DNA from: Actinoplanes sp. DH11
Lineage (GTDB): Bacteria > Actinomycetota > Actinomycetes > Mycobacteriales > Micromonosporaceae
NCBI RefSeq assembly: GCF_020873875.1
Contig: NZ_JAHWGU010000014.1
Location: forward strand, 62,001 to 126,000
Length of the DNA stretch: 64,000 bases
Reading direction: 5' to 3'
Positions 28,187 through 37,344 of this stretch are shown in pieces. A model generated the notes under the pieces. It searched no databases. It had not been told where the DNA came from and saw only the letters and a program-made list of their open reading frames with translations. Numbering within the stretch: position 1 is the first letter of the stretch; each line of letters begins with the position of its first letter. The position numbers and the translations under genes are program-made.

Positions 28187-29263
28187 TCATGGCTGGGAGT
28201 GGGGCGGCTCGGCGGGCTTCTGACGCGGCAGCGCGGTGAACCGCAGGTCGCCGCCGACCTGAGTGATCTCGGTGAGCTCCAGTTCGAGGGCGTCGGCGAT
28301 GGTGCCGACCCCGGCGTCGACCAGGGCGGCCCGCCCGTCGCCGAGCAGCTTGGGTGCGATGTATCCGATCACCCGATCGACCAGTCCGGCCGCGAGAAAA
28401 GCCCCGGCCAGGGTCGGTCCGCCCTCCAGCAGCACATTGCGCACCCCGCGCGCGTGGAGCTGGGTGAGCATGGCGCTCAGATCGACGCGCCCCTGCGGGT
28501 CGCTTCCGGCCTCGGCCGCGGTGACGATCCAGGTGGGTGCGGCCGCGTCGCGCACCCGGGCGTCCTCGGGGGTACGGCCGGCGGAGTCGACCACCACCCG
28601 CAGCGGCTGCTTGATCGCCAGCGTGCCGTCGCGCAGGTCCCGCACGGTGAGCTGCGGGTCGTCGGCGAGCACCGTGCCGACGCCCGCGACGATCGCGTCC
28701 ACGGTGCTGCGCAGCACGTGCACGTCGGCCCGGGACTCGGCCGAGGAGATCCACTGGCTGGTGCCGTCGGCGGCGGCCGAGCGGCCGTCGAGCGTCGCGG
28801 CGAACTTCCACGTCACGTACGGCCGGCCCCGCCGCACCGCGGTCAGCCAGGCGATGTTGCCGGCCTCGGCCTCCTCGTGACGCAGCCCCGTCACCACCTC
28901 GATGCCGGCGGCACGCAGGGCGGACGCGCCACCGGAGGCCACCGGGTTCGGGTCGTCGACCCCGATCACCACCCGCCGCACGCCCGCTCCGATCAGGGCC
29001 TGGGAGCAGGGGCCGGTCCGGCCGGTGTGGTTGCACGGCTCCAGGGAGACCACGCACGTCCCGCCCCGGGCCAGCTCACCGGCCTGCGCCAGCGCCACGA
29101 TCTCGGCGTGCGGCCCGCCCGCGTAGGCATGGAAACCCTCACCGACCACGTCGCCGTCCGGGCTCAGGAGCACGCAGCCGACGACCGGGTTGGGGCTTGT
29201 CGTGCCGAGACCACGGGCGGCCAGCGCGATCGCGCGGCGCATCGCCTCGTCCTCGGTCACCAT
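28187..29263 (-). CDS. ribD: Bifunctional pyrimidine deaminase / reductase RibD
   Basis: 358 residues: an N-terminal zinc deaminase with PHAEIVAL and EPCNHTGRTGPC, then a C-terminal DHFR-like reductase with TWKFAATLDGRSA and VLLEGGPTLAGAFL. First gene of the rib operon, directly behind the FMN riboswitch. ATG 29263. A TCGCGCG/CGCGCGA hairpin stands just before the GAGAGGA ribosome-binding region. Confidence 0.96.
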   Translation of the reverse strand: MVTEDEAMRRAIALAARGLGTTSPNPVVGCVLLSPDGDVVGEGFHAYAGGPHAEIVALAQAGELARGGTCVVSLEPCNHTGRTGPCSQALIGAGVRRVVIGVDDPNPVASGGASALRAAGIEVVTGLRHEEAEAGNIAWLTAVRRGRPYVTWKFAATLDGRSAAADGTSQWISSAESRADVHVLRSTVDAIVAGVGTVLADDPQLTVRDLRDGTLAIKQPLRVVVDSAGRTPEDARVRDAAAPTWIVTAAEAGSDPQGRVDLSAMLTQLHARGVRNVLLEGGPTLAGAFLAAGLVDRVIGYIAPKLLGDGRAALVDAGVGTIADALELELTEITQVGGDLRFTALPRQKPAEPPHSQP

Positions 29264-29397
29264 CGGAGCCTGTCCTCTCGCGCGGCACGGTCACGCGCGA
29301 CGAGGATGCGGGAGAAACGCCAGGAATCGGACAACCAGGGTACGCTTCGCGCACCCCGGCGGAGCCGCTGCCATGAGGGCACGACTCGCCGATCCCG

Positions 29398-29571
29398 CGC
29401 GCTGTCTCCCATCCGGACTGTCTGACCGGGCTTTCGCCTGATCAACCGTCGGCCCTGGAGTCTCACCAGGTCCACCGGCCGTCGATGGTCGACGTCCGGG
29501 TCGCGGGCTTACCGGGCACTTGCGTGCCGGATCACCGCCGGTTCGGAATTTCACCGAGTCCCGCCAGCGCG
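29398..29571 (-). ncRNA. FMN riboswitch (RFN element)
   Basis: The minus strand shows the diagnostic blocks in order: CGGTGAAATTCCGAACCGGC near 29535-29556, AAGCCCGCGACC, CCTGGTGAGACTCCAGG, GCCGACGG, CAGGCGAAAGCCCGGTCAGA and GTCCGGATGGGAGAC near 29403-29417. P1 can be closed by CGCGCTG (29565-29571) with CAGCGCG (29398-29404). It senses FMN and should repress ribD-ribE-ribBA-ribH. The aptamer ends about 135 nt before the ribD start, and no clear intrinsic terminator follows, so control of translation is as likely as termination. Confidence 0.96.
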
Positions 29572-29710
29572 TGGTGGGTCACCCCCGAGTCTTGCACGCG
29601 CCGGCGATTTTGCCACCCGGCCAGCGAGCTACCTCACATCCGGACCACCGGGCGGCGTCCTGAGCCTGCGGCGAGACCGTCCCGTAACTGTGAAAACCGA
29701 TCGTGTTCTG

Positions 29711-29716
29711 TATCGT
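29711..29716 (+). promoter_or_regulatory. Candidate -10 (TATCGT) of first acyltransferase
   Basis: TATCGT is 8 nt before the ATG at 29725. The surrounding CTGTATCGT is also present, at the same distance, before the second acyltransferase gene. Confidence 0.5.
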
Positions 29717-29724
29717 GGCTCGCC

Positions 29725-31068
29725 ATGACTTCGAAGCCGGGGCCCACCCGGTCCGGGCCCCGTCCTCGCCTCGTCGTGATCGACGGCCTCCGTATTCTCG
29801 CCGCGCTCACCGTCGCCCTGTGGCACTACACCGGCCGCGACGAAAGCGTGGAGATCATCTGGGGGGTCGACAACACCAAGGCGTTTCCCGGCGTCGACGA
29901 GTTCGCCGTCTACGGATGGATGGGCGTCGAGCTGTTCTTCATGATCAGCGGATTCGTCATCTGCATGAGCTGCTGGGGCAAGACCACCGGCACGTTCTTC
30001 CGGTCCCGGATCGTCCGGCTCTTCCCGGCCTACTGGGCCGCCGCGCTGATCACCACGGTCGTGCTGAAGATCTGGGACTCCTCCGCCGTCAAGGCGCGCG
30101 ACTGGTACGAGGTCCTCACCAACCTGACCATGATGCAGCGGCCGCTCGGGGCGGGGCCGGTCGAGGGCGTCTACTGGACGCTCTGGGTCGAGGCCCGGTT
30201 CTACCTGCTCTTCGCGTTCCTGGTGTGGTTCGGGCTGTCGCTGCGCCGGGCGGTGGTCTTCGGCTACGCCTGGCTGATCGCCTCGGTGACGCTGGTCCGG
30301 CTCGAAGAACCGCTGATCAACACGATGCTGATGGCGAGCTACGCGCCGCTGTTCGTGGCCGGCATCGCCTTCTACCTGATCCACCGGTTCGGCTCGGACA
30401 TCGTGCTCTGGGGACTCGTCGCCTTCTCGTACCTGCTGGCGCAGCACCACATCATCGGCCGGCTCAGGGACGTCGGGAAGAACGAGGCGCACCGGCAACT
30501 GTCCGAGCACGTCGGCGTCGGCCTGATCACGCTGTTCTTCGTCGTGATGGCGCTCATCGCGCTCGGGTACACCTCGAAGATCCAGTGGCGCTGGCTGACC
30601 ACGGCCGGCCTGCTGACCTACCCGTTCTACCTGCTGCACGAGAACATCGGCTGGCTGATCATCGAGCACCTGCACGAGCACCTGCACTGGTGGGTCGTGC
30701 TGGGCGGCACCACGGCGACCATGCTCGTCGCCGCCTACCTGCTGCACCGGCTCGTCGAGCGCCCGCTGTCGGCGTGGCTCAACACCCGGATCGCCGCGGC
30801 CGCCAGCATCCCCGGCCGGTACCGCACCGCGCCCGACGCCCCGGACGAAACACCGGCCGTGCGATCCGAGGTGCCGGTCGCGCCCGCATCCCCGGAACAC
30901 GCACCCGCAGCACAGGCACCCGCAGCACAGGTATCGATGTCACAGGCGTCTGTGTCACCCGCACCGGTCTCGCCCGCGCCGATCGGGCCGGTGTCGCCCG
31001 GGCCGGTGCCGGATCAGCGTCCCGGCATGGACGGCGACACCCTGGTGCTGCCGGCCATCCGGGACTGA
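29725..31068 (+). CDS. Membrane acyltransferase, family 3 (OafA type), copy 1
   Basis: The 447-residue protein has about ten transmembrane segments and the acyltransferase-3 features DGLRILAALTVALWHYTG (family histidine), [12 protein letters not shown] and FRSRIVRLFPAYW. Such proteins acylate exported sugars or cell-wall polymers. A cytoplasmic tail of about 95 residues rich in Pro/Ala/Ser ends in GDTLVLPAIRD. ATG 29725 is chosen over earlier in-frame starts because of the promoter box 8 nt upstream and because the earlier region overlaps riboswitch DNA. Paralogue of the gene at 32938. Confidence 0.9.
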   Translation: MTSKPGPTRSGPRPRLVVIDGLRILAALTVALWHYTGRDESVEIIWGVDNTKAFPGVDEFAVYGWMGVELFFMISGFVICMSCWGKTTGTFFRSRIVRLFPAYWAAALITTVVLKIWDSSAVKARDWYEVLTNLTMMQRPLGAGPVEGVYWTLWVEARFYLLFAFLVWFGLSLRRAVVFGYAWLIASVTLVRLEEPLINTMLMASYAPLFVAGIAFYLIHRFGSDIVLWGLVAFSYLLAQHHIIGRLRDVGKNEAHRQLSEHVGVGLITLFFVVMALIALGYTSKIQWRWLTTAGLLTYPFYLLHENIGWLIIEHLHEHLHWWVVLGGTTATMLVAAYLLHRLVERPLSAWLNTRIAAAASIPGRYRTAPDAPDETPAVRSEVPVAPASPEHAPAAQAPAAQVSMSQASVSPAPVSPAPIGPVSPGPVPDQRPGMDGDTLVLPAIRD

Positions 31069-31090
31069 GCCGCCGCCGCGCGACGGTCGG

Positions 31091-32086
31091 TCACTCCGGG
31101 TCCTCGCCGCGGCGGCGGTCGATCGCCACGTACGACCCCGGCTGGGACTTGGCCACTTTCTTCATCTCCGAGGCGACCGCGATCACGACCCGCGGATCGG
31201 TGAACCGGCGGCCCTCCAGGGTCGCCTGCGCCACCCCGATGGAGAGCGTCACCAGGGCCGCCTTCTGCTTGTTGCCGCGCCGGTCGGGCACCTCGATGAA
31301 GCCACGCCGGGCGTCCTCCGGCTCGTAGAGGCGGTCGGCCGCCTCCTCGAAGTCGGTGACCGTGCGCTTGGTGAGCGGCAGCACCTGGTCCGGCGTGCAG
31401 ATGAAGACGAAGTCGTCGCCGCCGATGTGCCCCATGAAGATCGACGGCGGGCCGGTCTTGGAGCTCGCCCGCTGCAGGCTGCGGGCGAGCGCGATGATGA
31501 AGTCGTCGCCGCGGTCGAACCCGTACACGTCGTTGACGCTCTTGAACCGGTCGATGTCGATGTAGCCGACCGAGTACTCCCCGCCGACCCGCATCCGCTC
31601 GGAGATCTCCCGGCGGACCCGGGCGTTCCCCGGCAGGCCGGTCAGCGGCGACACCTCGCGGGCGTCCTTGTTGCGCCGCAGCGTGGTCATCACGCGGGCC
31701 ATCAACTCGGCCGTGTCGAACGGTTTGACCAGGTAGTCGTCGGCGCCCGCGGTCAGGCCGACGACCTTGTCCACGGTCATGCTCTTGGCGGTCAGCATGA
31801 TCACCGGCAGCGCGGAGGTGAGCGGCTCGGCCCGCAGCCGGCGGACCAGTTCGACACCGTCCATCCGCGGCATCATCCAGTCGACGACCGCGAGGTTCGG
31901 CCGGTGCGTCTCCATCATCTCGAGCGCCTCCTGGCCGTCCCTGGCCCGGATCACGTCGAAGCCGTGCACCTTGAGGTTGAACTCGACGAAGCTGGCGATG
32001 TCCTGGTCGTCGTCGACCACCAGGATGAGATCCGGACCCTCCTCGGGGTCCAGCTCCGGATCGACCTCGGGCTCAGCCGCGCTCAT
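31091..32086 (-). CDS. Response regulator with receiver and GGDEF-type domain
   Basis: The 331-residue protein has a short acidic leader, a receiver domain (LILVVDDDQDIA; phospho-Asp in VVDWMMPRMDG; Lys in LVKPFD) and a C-terminal GGDEF-like domain. The signature is GGDDF rather than GG[D/E]EF, and no RxxD inhibitory site precedes it, so diguanylate cyclase activity is uncertain; substrate-loop residues DIDRFKSVND are present. ATG 32086 has GAAGG upstream. It lies between the two acyltransferase genes, facing copy 1. No histidine kinase gene is nearby. Confidence 0.88.
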   Translation of the reverse strand: MSAAEPEVDPELDPEEGPDLILVVDDDQDIASFVEFNLKVHGFDVIRARDGQEALEMMETHRPNLAVVDWMMPRMDGVELVRRLRAEPLTSALPVIMLTAKSMTVDKVVGLTAGADDYLVKPFDTAELMARVMTTLRRNKDAREVSPLTGLPGNARVRREISERMRVGGEYSVGYIDIDRFKSVNDVYGFDRGDDFIIALARSLQRASSKTGPPSIFMGHIGGDDFVFICTPDQVLPLTKRTVTDFEEAADRLYEPEDARRGFIEVPDRRGNKQKAALVTLSIGVAQATLEGRRFTDPRVVIAVASEMKKVAKSQPGSYVAIDRRRGEDPE

Positions 32087-32156
32087 CGCACCTTCCTGTG
32101 CCTGCCGGGGGCTGGAGTAGCGGTATCGGTTCCGATGATGGGCCCTGGCCCGCCCC

Positions 32157-32834
32157 TCACGCCACCCCCATCGCGCGAGCGGCGAGTCCGCGGAGCTTGG
32201 CGATCGCCTCGGCCGGGTCGGCGGCGCCGTAGACCGCGGTGCCGGCGACGAACGCGTCGGCACCCGCCTCGGCGGCCTGCTCGATGGTGTCCGCCGCGAT
32301 GCCGCCGTCCACCTCGAGCCGGATCTGAAGGTTGTTGACCCGGGCACGGCGGCGCACGTCGCGGACCTTGTCCAGCATCTCCGGGAGGAACGCCTGGCCG
32401 CCGAAGCCCGCCTTGATCGTCATGATCAGGATGGTGTCCAGGTAGGGCAGCAGCTCCAGGTACGGCTCGACGGGGGTGTCCCGGTCGATCGCCAGCCCGG
32501 CCTTGGCACCGGCCGACCGCAGCGTCTTGGCGAGCGCCACCGGGTCGTCGCAGGCCTCCGCGTGGAAGGTGACGTTGTAGGCGCCGGCCTCCGCGTACGC
32601 CGGGGCCCAGCGCTGCGGGTCCGTGATCATGAGGTGCACGTCGAACGGGATGCTCGTCGCCTTCCGCAGGCTCTGCACCACGGGCAGGCCCAGCGTCAGG
32701 TTCGGCACGAAATGGTTGTCCATCACATCGACGTGGACCCAGTCGGCCGCTCCCTCGATGGCACGAACCTCCTCCCCGAGCCGGGAGAAGTCGGAGGCGA
32801 GGATGCTCGGCGCGATGATCGGCGACTGTTCCAC
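32157..32834 (-). CDS. rpe: Ribulose-phosphate 3-epimerase
   Basis: The 225-residue TIM-barrel enzyme of the pentose phosphate pathway has [13 protein letters not shown], the metal ligands in [12 protein letters not shown] and DVHLMI, and [12 protein letters not shown] 32834 is chosen: it gives the family start and a TACACT box lies 7 nt upstream; the longer frame is arginine-rich shadow. The divergent acyltransferase gene starts 103 bp away. Confidence 0.95.
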   Translation of the reverse strand: MEQSPIIAPSILASDFSRLGEEVRAIEGAADWVHVDVMDNHFVPNLTLGLPVVQSLRKATSIPFDVHLMITDPQRWAPAYAEAGAYNVTFHAEACDDPVALAKTLRSAGAKAGLAIDRDTPVEPYLELLPYLDTILIMTIKAGFGGQAFLPEMLDKVRDVRRRARVNNLQIRLEVDGGIAADTIEQAAEAGADAFVAGTAVYGAADPAEAIAKLRGLAARAMGVA

Positions 32835-32841
32835 GGCTGAA

Positions 32842-32847
32842 AGTGTA
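32842..32847 (-). promoter_or_regulatory. Candidate leaderless -10 (TACACT) of rpe
   Basis: On the minus strand TACACT stands 7 nt before the rpe GTG, without a ribosome-binding site in between. Confidence 0.45.
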
Positions 32848-32923
32848 TGACTTCCCGGCTGCCACCTGGCGCGACGGCCCCCAGACCGGCCCGGGACAGT
32901 TCTGTGTACGACGGCGATCTCTG

Positions 32924-32929
32924 TATCGT
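32924..32929 (+). promoter_or_regulatory. Candidate -10 (TATCGT) of second acyltransferase
   Basis: TATCGT is 8 nt before ATG 32938, inside CTGTATCGT, with a CTGTG element about 22 nt further upstream, as in copy 1. Confidence 0.5.
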
Positions 32930-32937
32930 TACGCGCC

Positions 32938-34185
32938 ATGACCGAAGCTCCCGGCCGGCGGCGCCCCTCCGCCGGCGGCCGACTCGCGGCCCTGGACGGG
33001 CTGCGCCTGATCGCCGCGCTCTTCGTCGCGCTGTACCACTACACCGGTTATGCGCCGGGCGTCCGGGACGCCTGGGGCATCACCCGCGAGACGGCCTTCC
33101 CCCACCTGCACAAGATCGGGCAGTACGGCTGGCTCGGCGTCGAACTGTTCTTCATGATCAGCGGGTTCGTGATCTGCATGAGCAGCTGGGGCCGCTCCCC
33201 CGGCGCGTTCTTCCGCTCCCGCGTGACCCGGCTCTTCCCGGCGTACTGGGCCGCCATCGTGATCACCACGGTGGTGCTCTTCCTCTGGCCGGTGGTCCGC
33301 GAGCACAAGCGCTGGAACGACGTCGTGATCAACTTCTCGATGATGCAGGAGGCGGTCGGCGCCGCACACGTGGACGCGGTCTACTGGACGCTCTGGAACG
33401 AAGGGCTCTTCTACCTGCTCTTCGCGTTCGTCGTCTGGCGCGGGCTCACCCTGAAAAGAGCGATCATCTTCGGGTACGGGTGGCTGATCGCCGCCATGCT
33501 CGCGCAGAACTCCGGCGTCCCGCTGCTCAAGACGTTCCTCCAGCCCGGGTACGCGTCGTTCTTCGTCGCCGGCATCGCCCTGTACCTGATCCACCGGTTC
33601 GGGCCCGACCTGCTCCTGTGGGGCCTGCTCGGGCTCTCGTTCGTGCTGTCGCAGTACTGGGCCGACCGCCTGCTGCGGCACTACAACAACCGGTACGACG
33701 TCGACATGTCCCCGCTCGTCGGCGCCGCCCTGGTCACGGTCTTCTTCGCGGTGCTGACGCTCGTCGCGCTCGGGTACACGTCCCGGATCCGGTGGCGCTG
33801 GCTGACCACGGCGGGCGTCCTGACGTACCCGTTCTACCTGCTGCACGAGAACGTCGGCTGGACCGTGATCTACGGGATCCGCGGGTTCGGCCCGCCGCTG
33901 GTGATGCTCGGCGCGGCCATCGTGATCATGCTGCTGGCGGCATACCTGCTGCACCGGCTGATCGAGAAACCGCTGGCCCGGGTCATGAAGCGCAAACTGG
34001 ACGAGGCGGCGGCGTCGCTCGGCCGGGACGACCGGTTCGGCCGGCCCGCCGGCCCGCCGGCTGCTCCGGCGCCCGCCTCACCGCCCGCTGACACGCCGGC
34101 TGGGCATCCGGCGCCCGCCCAGCGGGAGCCGTCCGCGGCCGACACCCTGGTGATTCCGGGGGTCAGCCGCAGCGGCGGCAACTGA
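32938..34185 (+). CDS. Membrane acyltransferase, family 3 (OafA type), copy 2
   Basis: The 415-residue paralogue of the gene at 29725 is similar along the whole membrane domain: [67 protein letters not shown]. The cytoplasmic tail differs in sequence but is again Pro/Ala-rich and ends with [14 protein letters not shown], sharing the DTLV[L/I]P motif. A strong terminator follows. Substrate unknown. Confidence 0.9.
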   Translation: MTEAPGRRRPSAGGRLAALDGLRLIAALFVALYHYTGYAPGVRDAWGITRETAFPHLHKIGQYGWLGVELFFMISGFVICMSSWGRSPGAFFRSRVTRLFPAYWAAIVITTVVLFLWPVVREHKRWNDVVINFSMMQEAVGAAHVDAVYWTLWNEGLFYLLFAFVVWRGLTLKRAIIFGYGWLIAAMLAQNSGVPLLKTFLQPGYASFFVAGIALYLIHRFGPDLLLWGLLGLSFVLSQYWADRLLRHYNNRYDVDMSPLVGAALVTVFFAVLTLVALGYTSRIRWRWLTTAGVLTYPFYLLHENVGWTVIYGIRGFGPPLVMLGAAIVIMLLAAYLLHRLIEKPLARVMKRKLDEAAASLGRDDRFGRPAGPPAAPAPASPPADTPAGHPAPAQREPSAADTLVIPGVSRSGGN

Positions 34186-34200
34186 CCCCGTCACGAACGA

Positions 34201-34231
34201 AGAGGCCGGGCCCGTCGCGGGCCCGGCCTCT
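34201..34231. terminator. Bidirectional terminator, acyltransferase 2 / rsmB
   Basis: Perfect 14-bp arms AGAGGCCGGGCCCG / CGGGCCCGGCCTCT with a TCG loop between two convergent genes. No long T-run. Confidence 0.85.
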
Positions 34232-34275
34232 CGTCGTCCCAGCCTTGTTCAGGCCGTCCCGGTATCAGTCCCGGA

Positions 34276-35745
34276 TCAGCTGGTGCGGCGCAGGACTGCC
34301 AGGAACATGGCGTCCGTGCCGTGCCGGTGCGGCCACAACTGCACCGTCGGCCCGGCACCCAGACCCGGCATCCCCGGCGGCAGCAGCGGGCGGGCATCCA
34401 CGAAGTCCACCTCGACACCGCTGCGGCGGGCGCCCTCGCTGACCGTCACCTGCGTCTCCACCATGTGCGGGGAACACGTCACGTAGGCGACCACGCCGCC
34501 CGGCCGTACCGCCCGCAGCGCCGCCACCAGCAGCTCCCGCTGCAGTTTCGTCAGCGGGGGCAGATCCGCCGGCTGGCGGCGCCAGCGCGACTCCGGCCGG
34601 CGGCGCAGCGAACCCAGCCCGGTGCACGGCGCATCCACCAGCACCCGGTCGAACGACTCCTCCGGCAGGTCCGGGTCACGGCCCACCGACCGGCCGTCCA
34701 CCGGCAGCACCGTCACCGGCATCCCCTCGGTGGCCTGATCCACCAGGCGGGCCCGGTGCTCGGCCACCTCCACCGCGGTCACCTCGGCACCCCGGCCGGT
34801 GGCGATCGCACCGAGCAGACCCGTCTTGCCACCCGGGCCGGCACACAGGTCCAGCCAGCGGGTGTCCCGGCCCTCGAGCGGCGCCGCCAGCAGCGCGGCG
34901 GCCACCAGCTGGGAACCCTCGTCCTGGACGTGGGCGCGACCCTCCCGGATCGCGGCCAGGTCGCGCGGGGCGCCGCCGTTCAGGTACACCGCGTACGGCG
35001 AGAACGCACCCGGAACCCCGCCCACCTCGTCGGCCAGGTCGACCGCGTCGGCCCGGCCCGGACGGGCACACAGGTGCACGGCCGGCGGCTGGTTGTCCTC
35101 GATCAGCAGGCGGGCCGTGTCCTCCAGGTCGCCACCGAGCGACTCGGCGAACGACCGGATGATCCACTGCGGGTGGTGGTGCATGACCGACAGGTTGGCG
35201 ATCGGGTCGGCCGCGTAATCCGGTGCGACCTTCTCCAGCCACGCGTCGAGCGGGGTCTCCGAGACCGTCCGCATCACCGCGTTGGCGAAACCGGCCGCAC
35301 CCGGCGCCACCGAACGCACCAGGTCGACGGTCTGGTTCACCGCGGCGTGCGGCGGCACCCGGGTGTAGAGCAGCTGATAAACGCCGAGGCGCAGCGCGTC
35401 CCGGGCCGGCGGGTCGATCCGGGCGACATCCCGGCCGGCCGCATCCGCGATGATCAGGTCGAGGGTGCCGAGCGCGCGGAGCGTCCCGTAGGTCAACTCC
35501 GTCGCGAACGCCGCGTCCCGCCCGTGCAGCCCCATCCCGCCGAGGATCTCGGAGAGGACCAGGTTCGCGTACGCGTCGTCGCGGTGCACCGCGGCGATCG
35601 CCTCGTACGCCGCCTGCCGCGCCGGATCCGACGGCGGACGACCGGCCCGCGGCGCGCGGCCGCTCCGCTCGTCCCGGCCGTACCCCGGACCGGCCGGCCG
35701 GATCGGCCGCCCGCCGTGCGGCCGCGAGGCCCGATGTTCCGTCAC
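34276..35745 (-). CDS. rsmB: 16S rRNA (cytosine-967-C5)-methyltransferase
   Basis: The 489-residue protein has an N-terminal NusB-like RNA-binding domain and a C-terminal RsmB methyltransferase with SAM motif [29 protein letters not shown] and the second catalytic cysteine in TCSPHM. GTG 35745 overlaps the fmt stop (GTGA). A basic N-terminal tail of about 45 residues is lineage-specific. Last gene of def-fmt-rsmB. Confidence 0.94.
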   Translation of the reverse strand: MTEHRASRPHGGRPIRPAGPGYGRDERSGRAPRAGRPPSDPARQAAYEAIAAVHRDDAYANLVLSEILGGMGLHGRDAAFATELTYGTLRALGTLDLIIADAAGRDVARIDPPARDALRLGVYQLLYTRVPPHAAVNQTVDLVRSVAPGAAGFANAVMRTVSETPLDAWLEKVAPDYAADPIANLSVMHHHPQWIIRSFAESLGGDLEDTARLLIEDNQPPAVHLCARPGRADAVDLADEVGGVPGAFSPYAVYLNGGAPRDLAAIREGRAHVQDEGSQLVAAALLAAPLEGRDTRWLDLCAGPGGKTGLLGAIATGRGAEVTAVEVAEHRARLVDQATEGMPVTVLPVDGRSVGRDPDLPEESFDRVLVDAPCTGLGSLRRRPESRWRRQPADLPPLTKLQRELLVAALRAVRPGGVVAYVTCSPHMVETQVTVSEGARRSGVEVDFVDARPLLPPGMPGLGAGPTVQLWPHRHGTDAMFLAVLRRTS

Positions 35746-36668
35746 GCCAGTTTCTCCCCTGCCTGAATTCGTGTCCCACGCGCCCAATCCGTGGCCGCCA
35801 TGGGCTTCTTGCCTGCCGCCCGCACCTCACCGAGGATCACCGGGGTGGTCGCGGTGCCGACCAGCACCTGCGAACGCTCCACCAGCAGCTCACCCGGCGG
35901 CAACGACGGGACGTTCGCCACCGGCCGCACCGGGCCCAGCTTCAGCCGGTCACCGCGCAGCGTCGTCCACGCGCCGGGCGCCGGGGTGCAGGCACGGATC
36001 CGCCGGTCCACCGCGAACGCCGGGTCGTCCCAGCGGATCCGGGCGTCGTCGGCGGTCAGTTTCGGTGCGAACGAGACACCGTCGTGCGGCTGCGGATGCG
36101 CCCGCGCGGTGCCCGCCTCGATCGCGTCGAGGACCGCCACCAGCAGGCCCGCGCCCTCGGTGGCGAGACGACCCAGCAGGTCGCCGGACGTGTCGTTGAA
36201 GCGGATCTGCTCGGTGAGCGTGCCGTAGACCGGGCCGGTGTCCAGCCCCGCCTCCAGCTCGAAGACGCTGGCGCCGGTCACCGAGTCGCCGTGCAGGACG
36301 GCGTGCTGCACCGGGGCGGCACCCCGCCAGGCCGGCAGCAGCGAGAAGTGCAGGTTCAACCAGCCGCGCGCCGGGATCTCCAGCGCGGACGGCGGGACGA
36401 GGGCGCCGTACGCCACCACGGGCACACAGTCCGGCGCGATCTGCCGCAGCCGCTCCTGGAACTCGGGGTCCCGCGGCTTCTCCGGCGTCAGCACCTCGAT
36501 GCCGCGCTCGTCGGCCCAGGCACCCACCGGGGACCGGACCAGCCGGCGGCCGCGGCCGGCGGGGGCGTCCGGACGTGTCACGACGGCGACCAGGTCGTGC
36601 CCGGAAGCGGCGATCGCCTCCAGACTCGGCACCGCCACCTCGGGCGTGCCGGCGAAGACCAGGCGCAT
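35742..36668 (-). CDS. fmt: Methionyl-tRNA formyltransferase
   Basis: The 308-residue enzyme formylates initiator Met-tRNA. It has [18 protein letters not shown], the catalytic block [19 protein letters not shown] with [14 protein letters not shown], and a C-terminal tRNA-binding barrel. ATG 36668 is used; a GTG at 36677 overlapping the def stop is possible. Working partner of def just upstream. Confidence 0.96.
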   Translation of the reverse strand: MRLVFAGTPEVAVPSLEAIAASGHDLVAVVTRPDAPAGRGRRLVRSPVGAWADERGIEVLTPEKPRDPEFQERLRQIAPDCVPVVAYGALVPPSALEIPARGWLNLHFSLLPAWRGAAPVQHAVLHGDSVTGASVFELEAGLDTGPVYGTLTEQIRFNDTSGDLLGRLATEGAGLLVAVLDAIEAGTARAHPQPHDGVSFAPKLTADDARIRWDDPAFAVDRRIRACTPAPGAWTTLRGDRLKLGPVRPVANVPSLPPGELLVERSQVLVGTATTPVILGEVRAAGKKPMAATDWARGTRIQAGEKLA

Positions 36669-36673
36669 TCCGG

Positions 36674-37231
36674 TCACCGGCCCAGCCCGAAGATGCCCCG
36701 GCCGTGCGGGCTCTCCTTGATGGTGGGCGGCTTGGCGGCGTCGTACCACTCGGCGGACCGGATCTGCCGCATCGCGTCCTTGCGGGCGGCGGCGTCCAGC
36801 CGGTCCAGGAAGAGCACGCCGTCGAGGTGGTCGGTCTCGTGCTGCACGCATCGGGCCATCAGACCCGTGCCGACCAGCTGGATGGGATCGCCGTACTCGT
36901 TGAAGCCGTTCGCGACCACGTTCTGCCGGCGCTTGGTGTCGACGTAGATCCCCGGGATGGAGAGGCAGCCCTCCGGGCCGTCCTGCTCCTCCTCGTCCGG
37001 GAAGGAGAGCACCGGGTTCACGATGTGACCGACCACGTCGTCGACGTCGAACGTGAAGACCCGCAGACCGACACCGAGCTGCGGGGCGGCCAGGCCGGCG
37101 CCACCCTCGTCCTGCATGGTCTCGACCAGATCCTTGACCAGGTTGCGCAGTTCCTTGTCGAAGTCGACGACGGGATCGGCCTCGGTGCGCAGGACCGGAT
37201 CGCCGAAAAGACGGATTTGCTGGACGGTCAC
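36674..37231 (-). CDS. def: Peptide deformylase
   Basis: The 185-residue metalloenzyme removes N-formyl groups from nascent proteins. All three motifs are present: [18 protein letters not shown] (metal Cys) and QHETDHLDG (metal His and catalytic Glu). GTG 37231 preceded by CAGGAG. First gene of def-fmt-rsmB. Confidence 0.96.
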   Translation of the reverse strand: MTVQQIRLFGDPVLRTEADPVVDFDKELRNLVKDLVETMQDEGGAGLAAPQLGVGLRVFTFDVDDVVGHIVNPVLSFPDEEEQDGPEGCLSIPGIYVDTKRRQNVVANGFNEYGDPIQLVGTGLMARCVQHETDHLDGVLFLDRLDAAARKDAMRQIRSAEWYDAAKPPTIKESPHGRGIFGLGR

Positions 37232-37344
37232 GCGGCGGAACTCCTGACTGTGGTGGCTTGCACCCACCCAGTCTACGTTTCGCCCCGCGCCACCCCACCC
37301 GTCGTCCCCGACCGCCCCGCGGCTTCGTCCCGGCCGCCCCGCGA

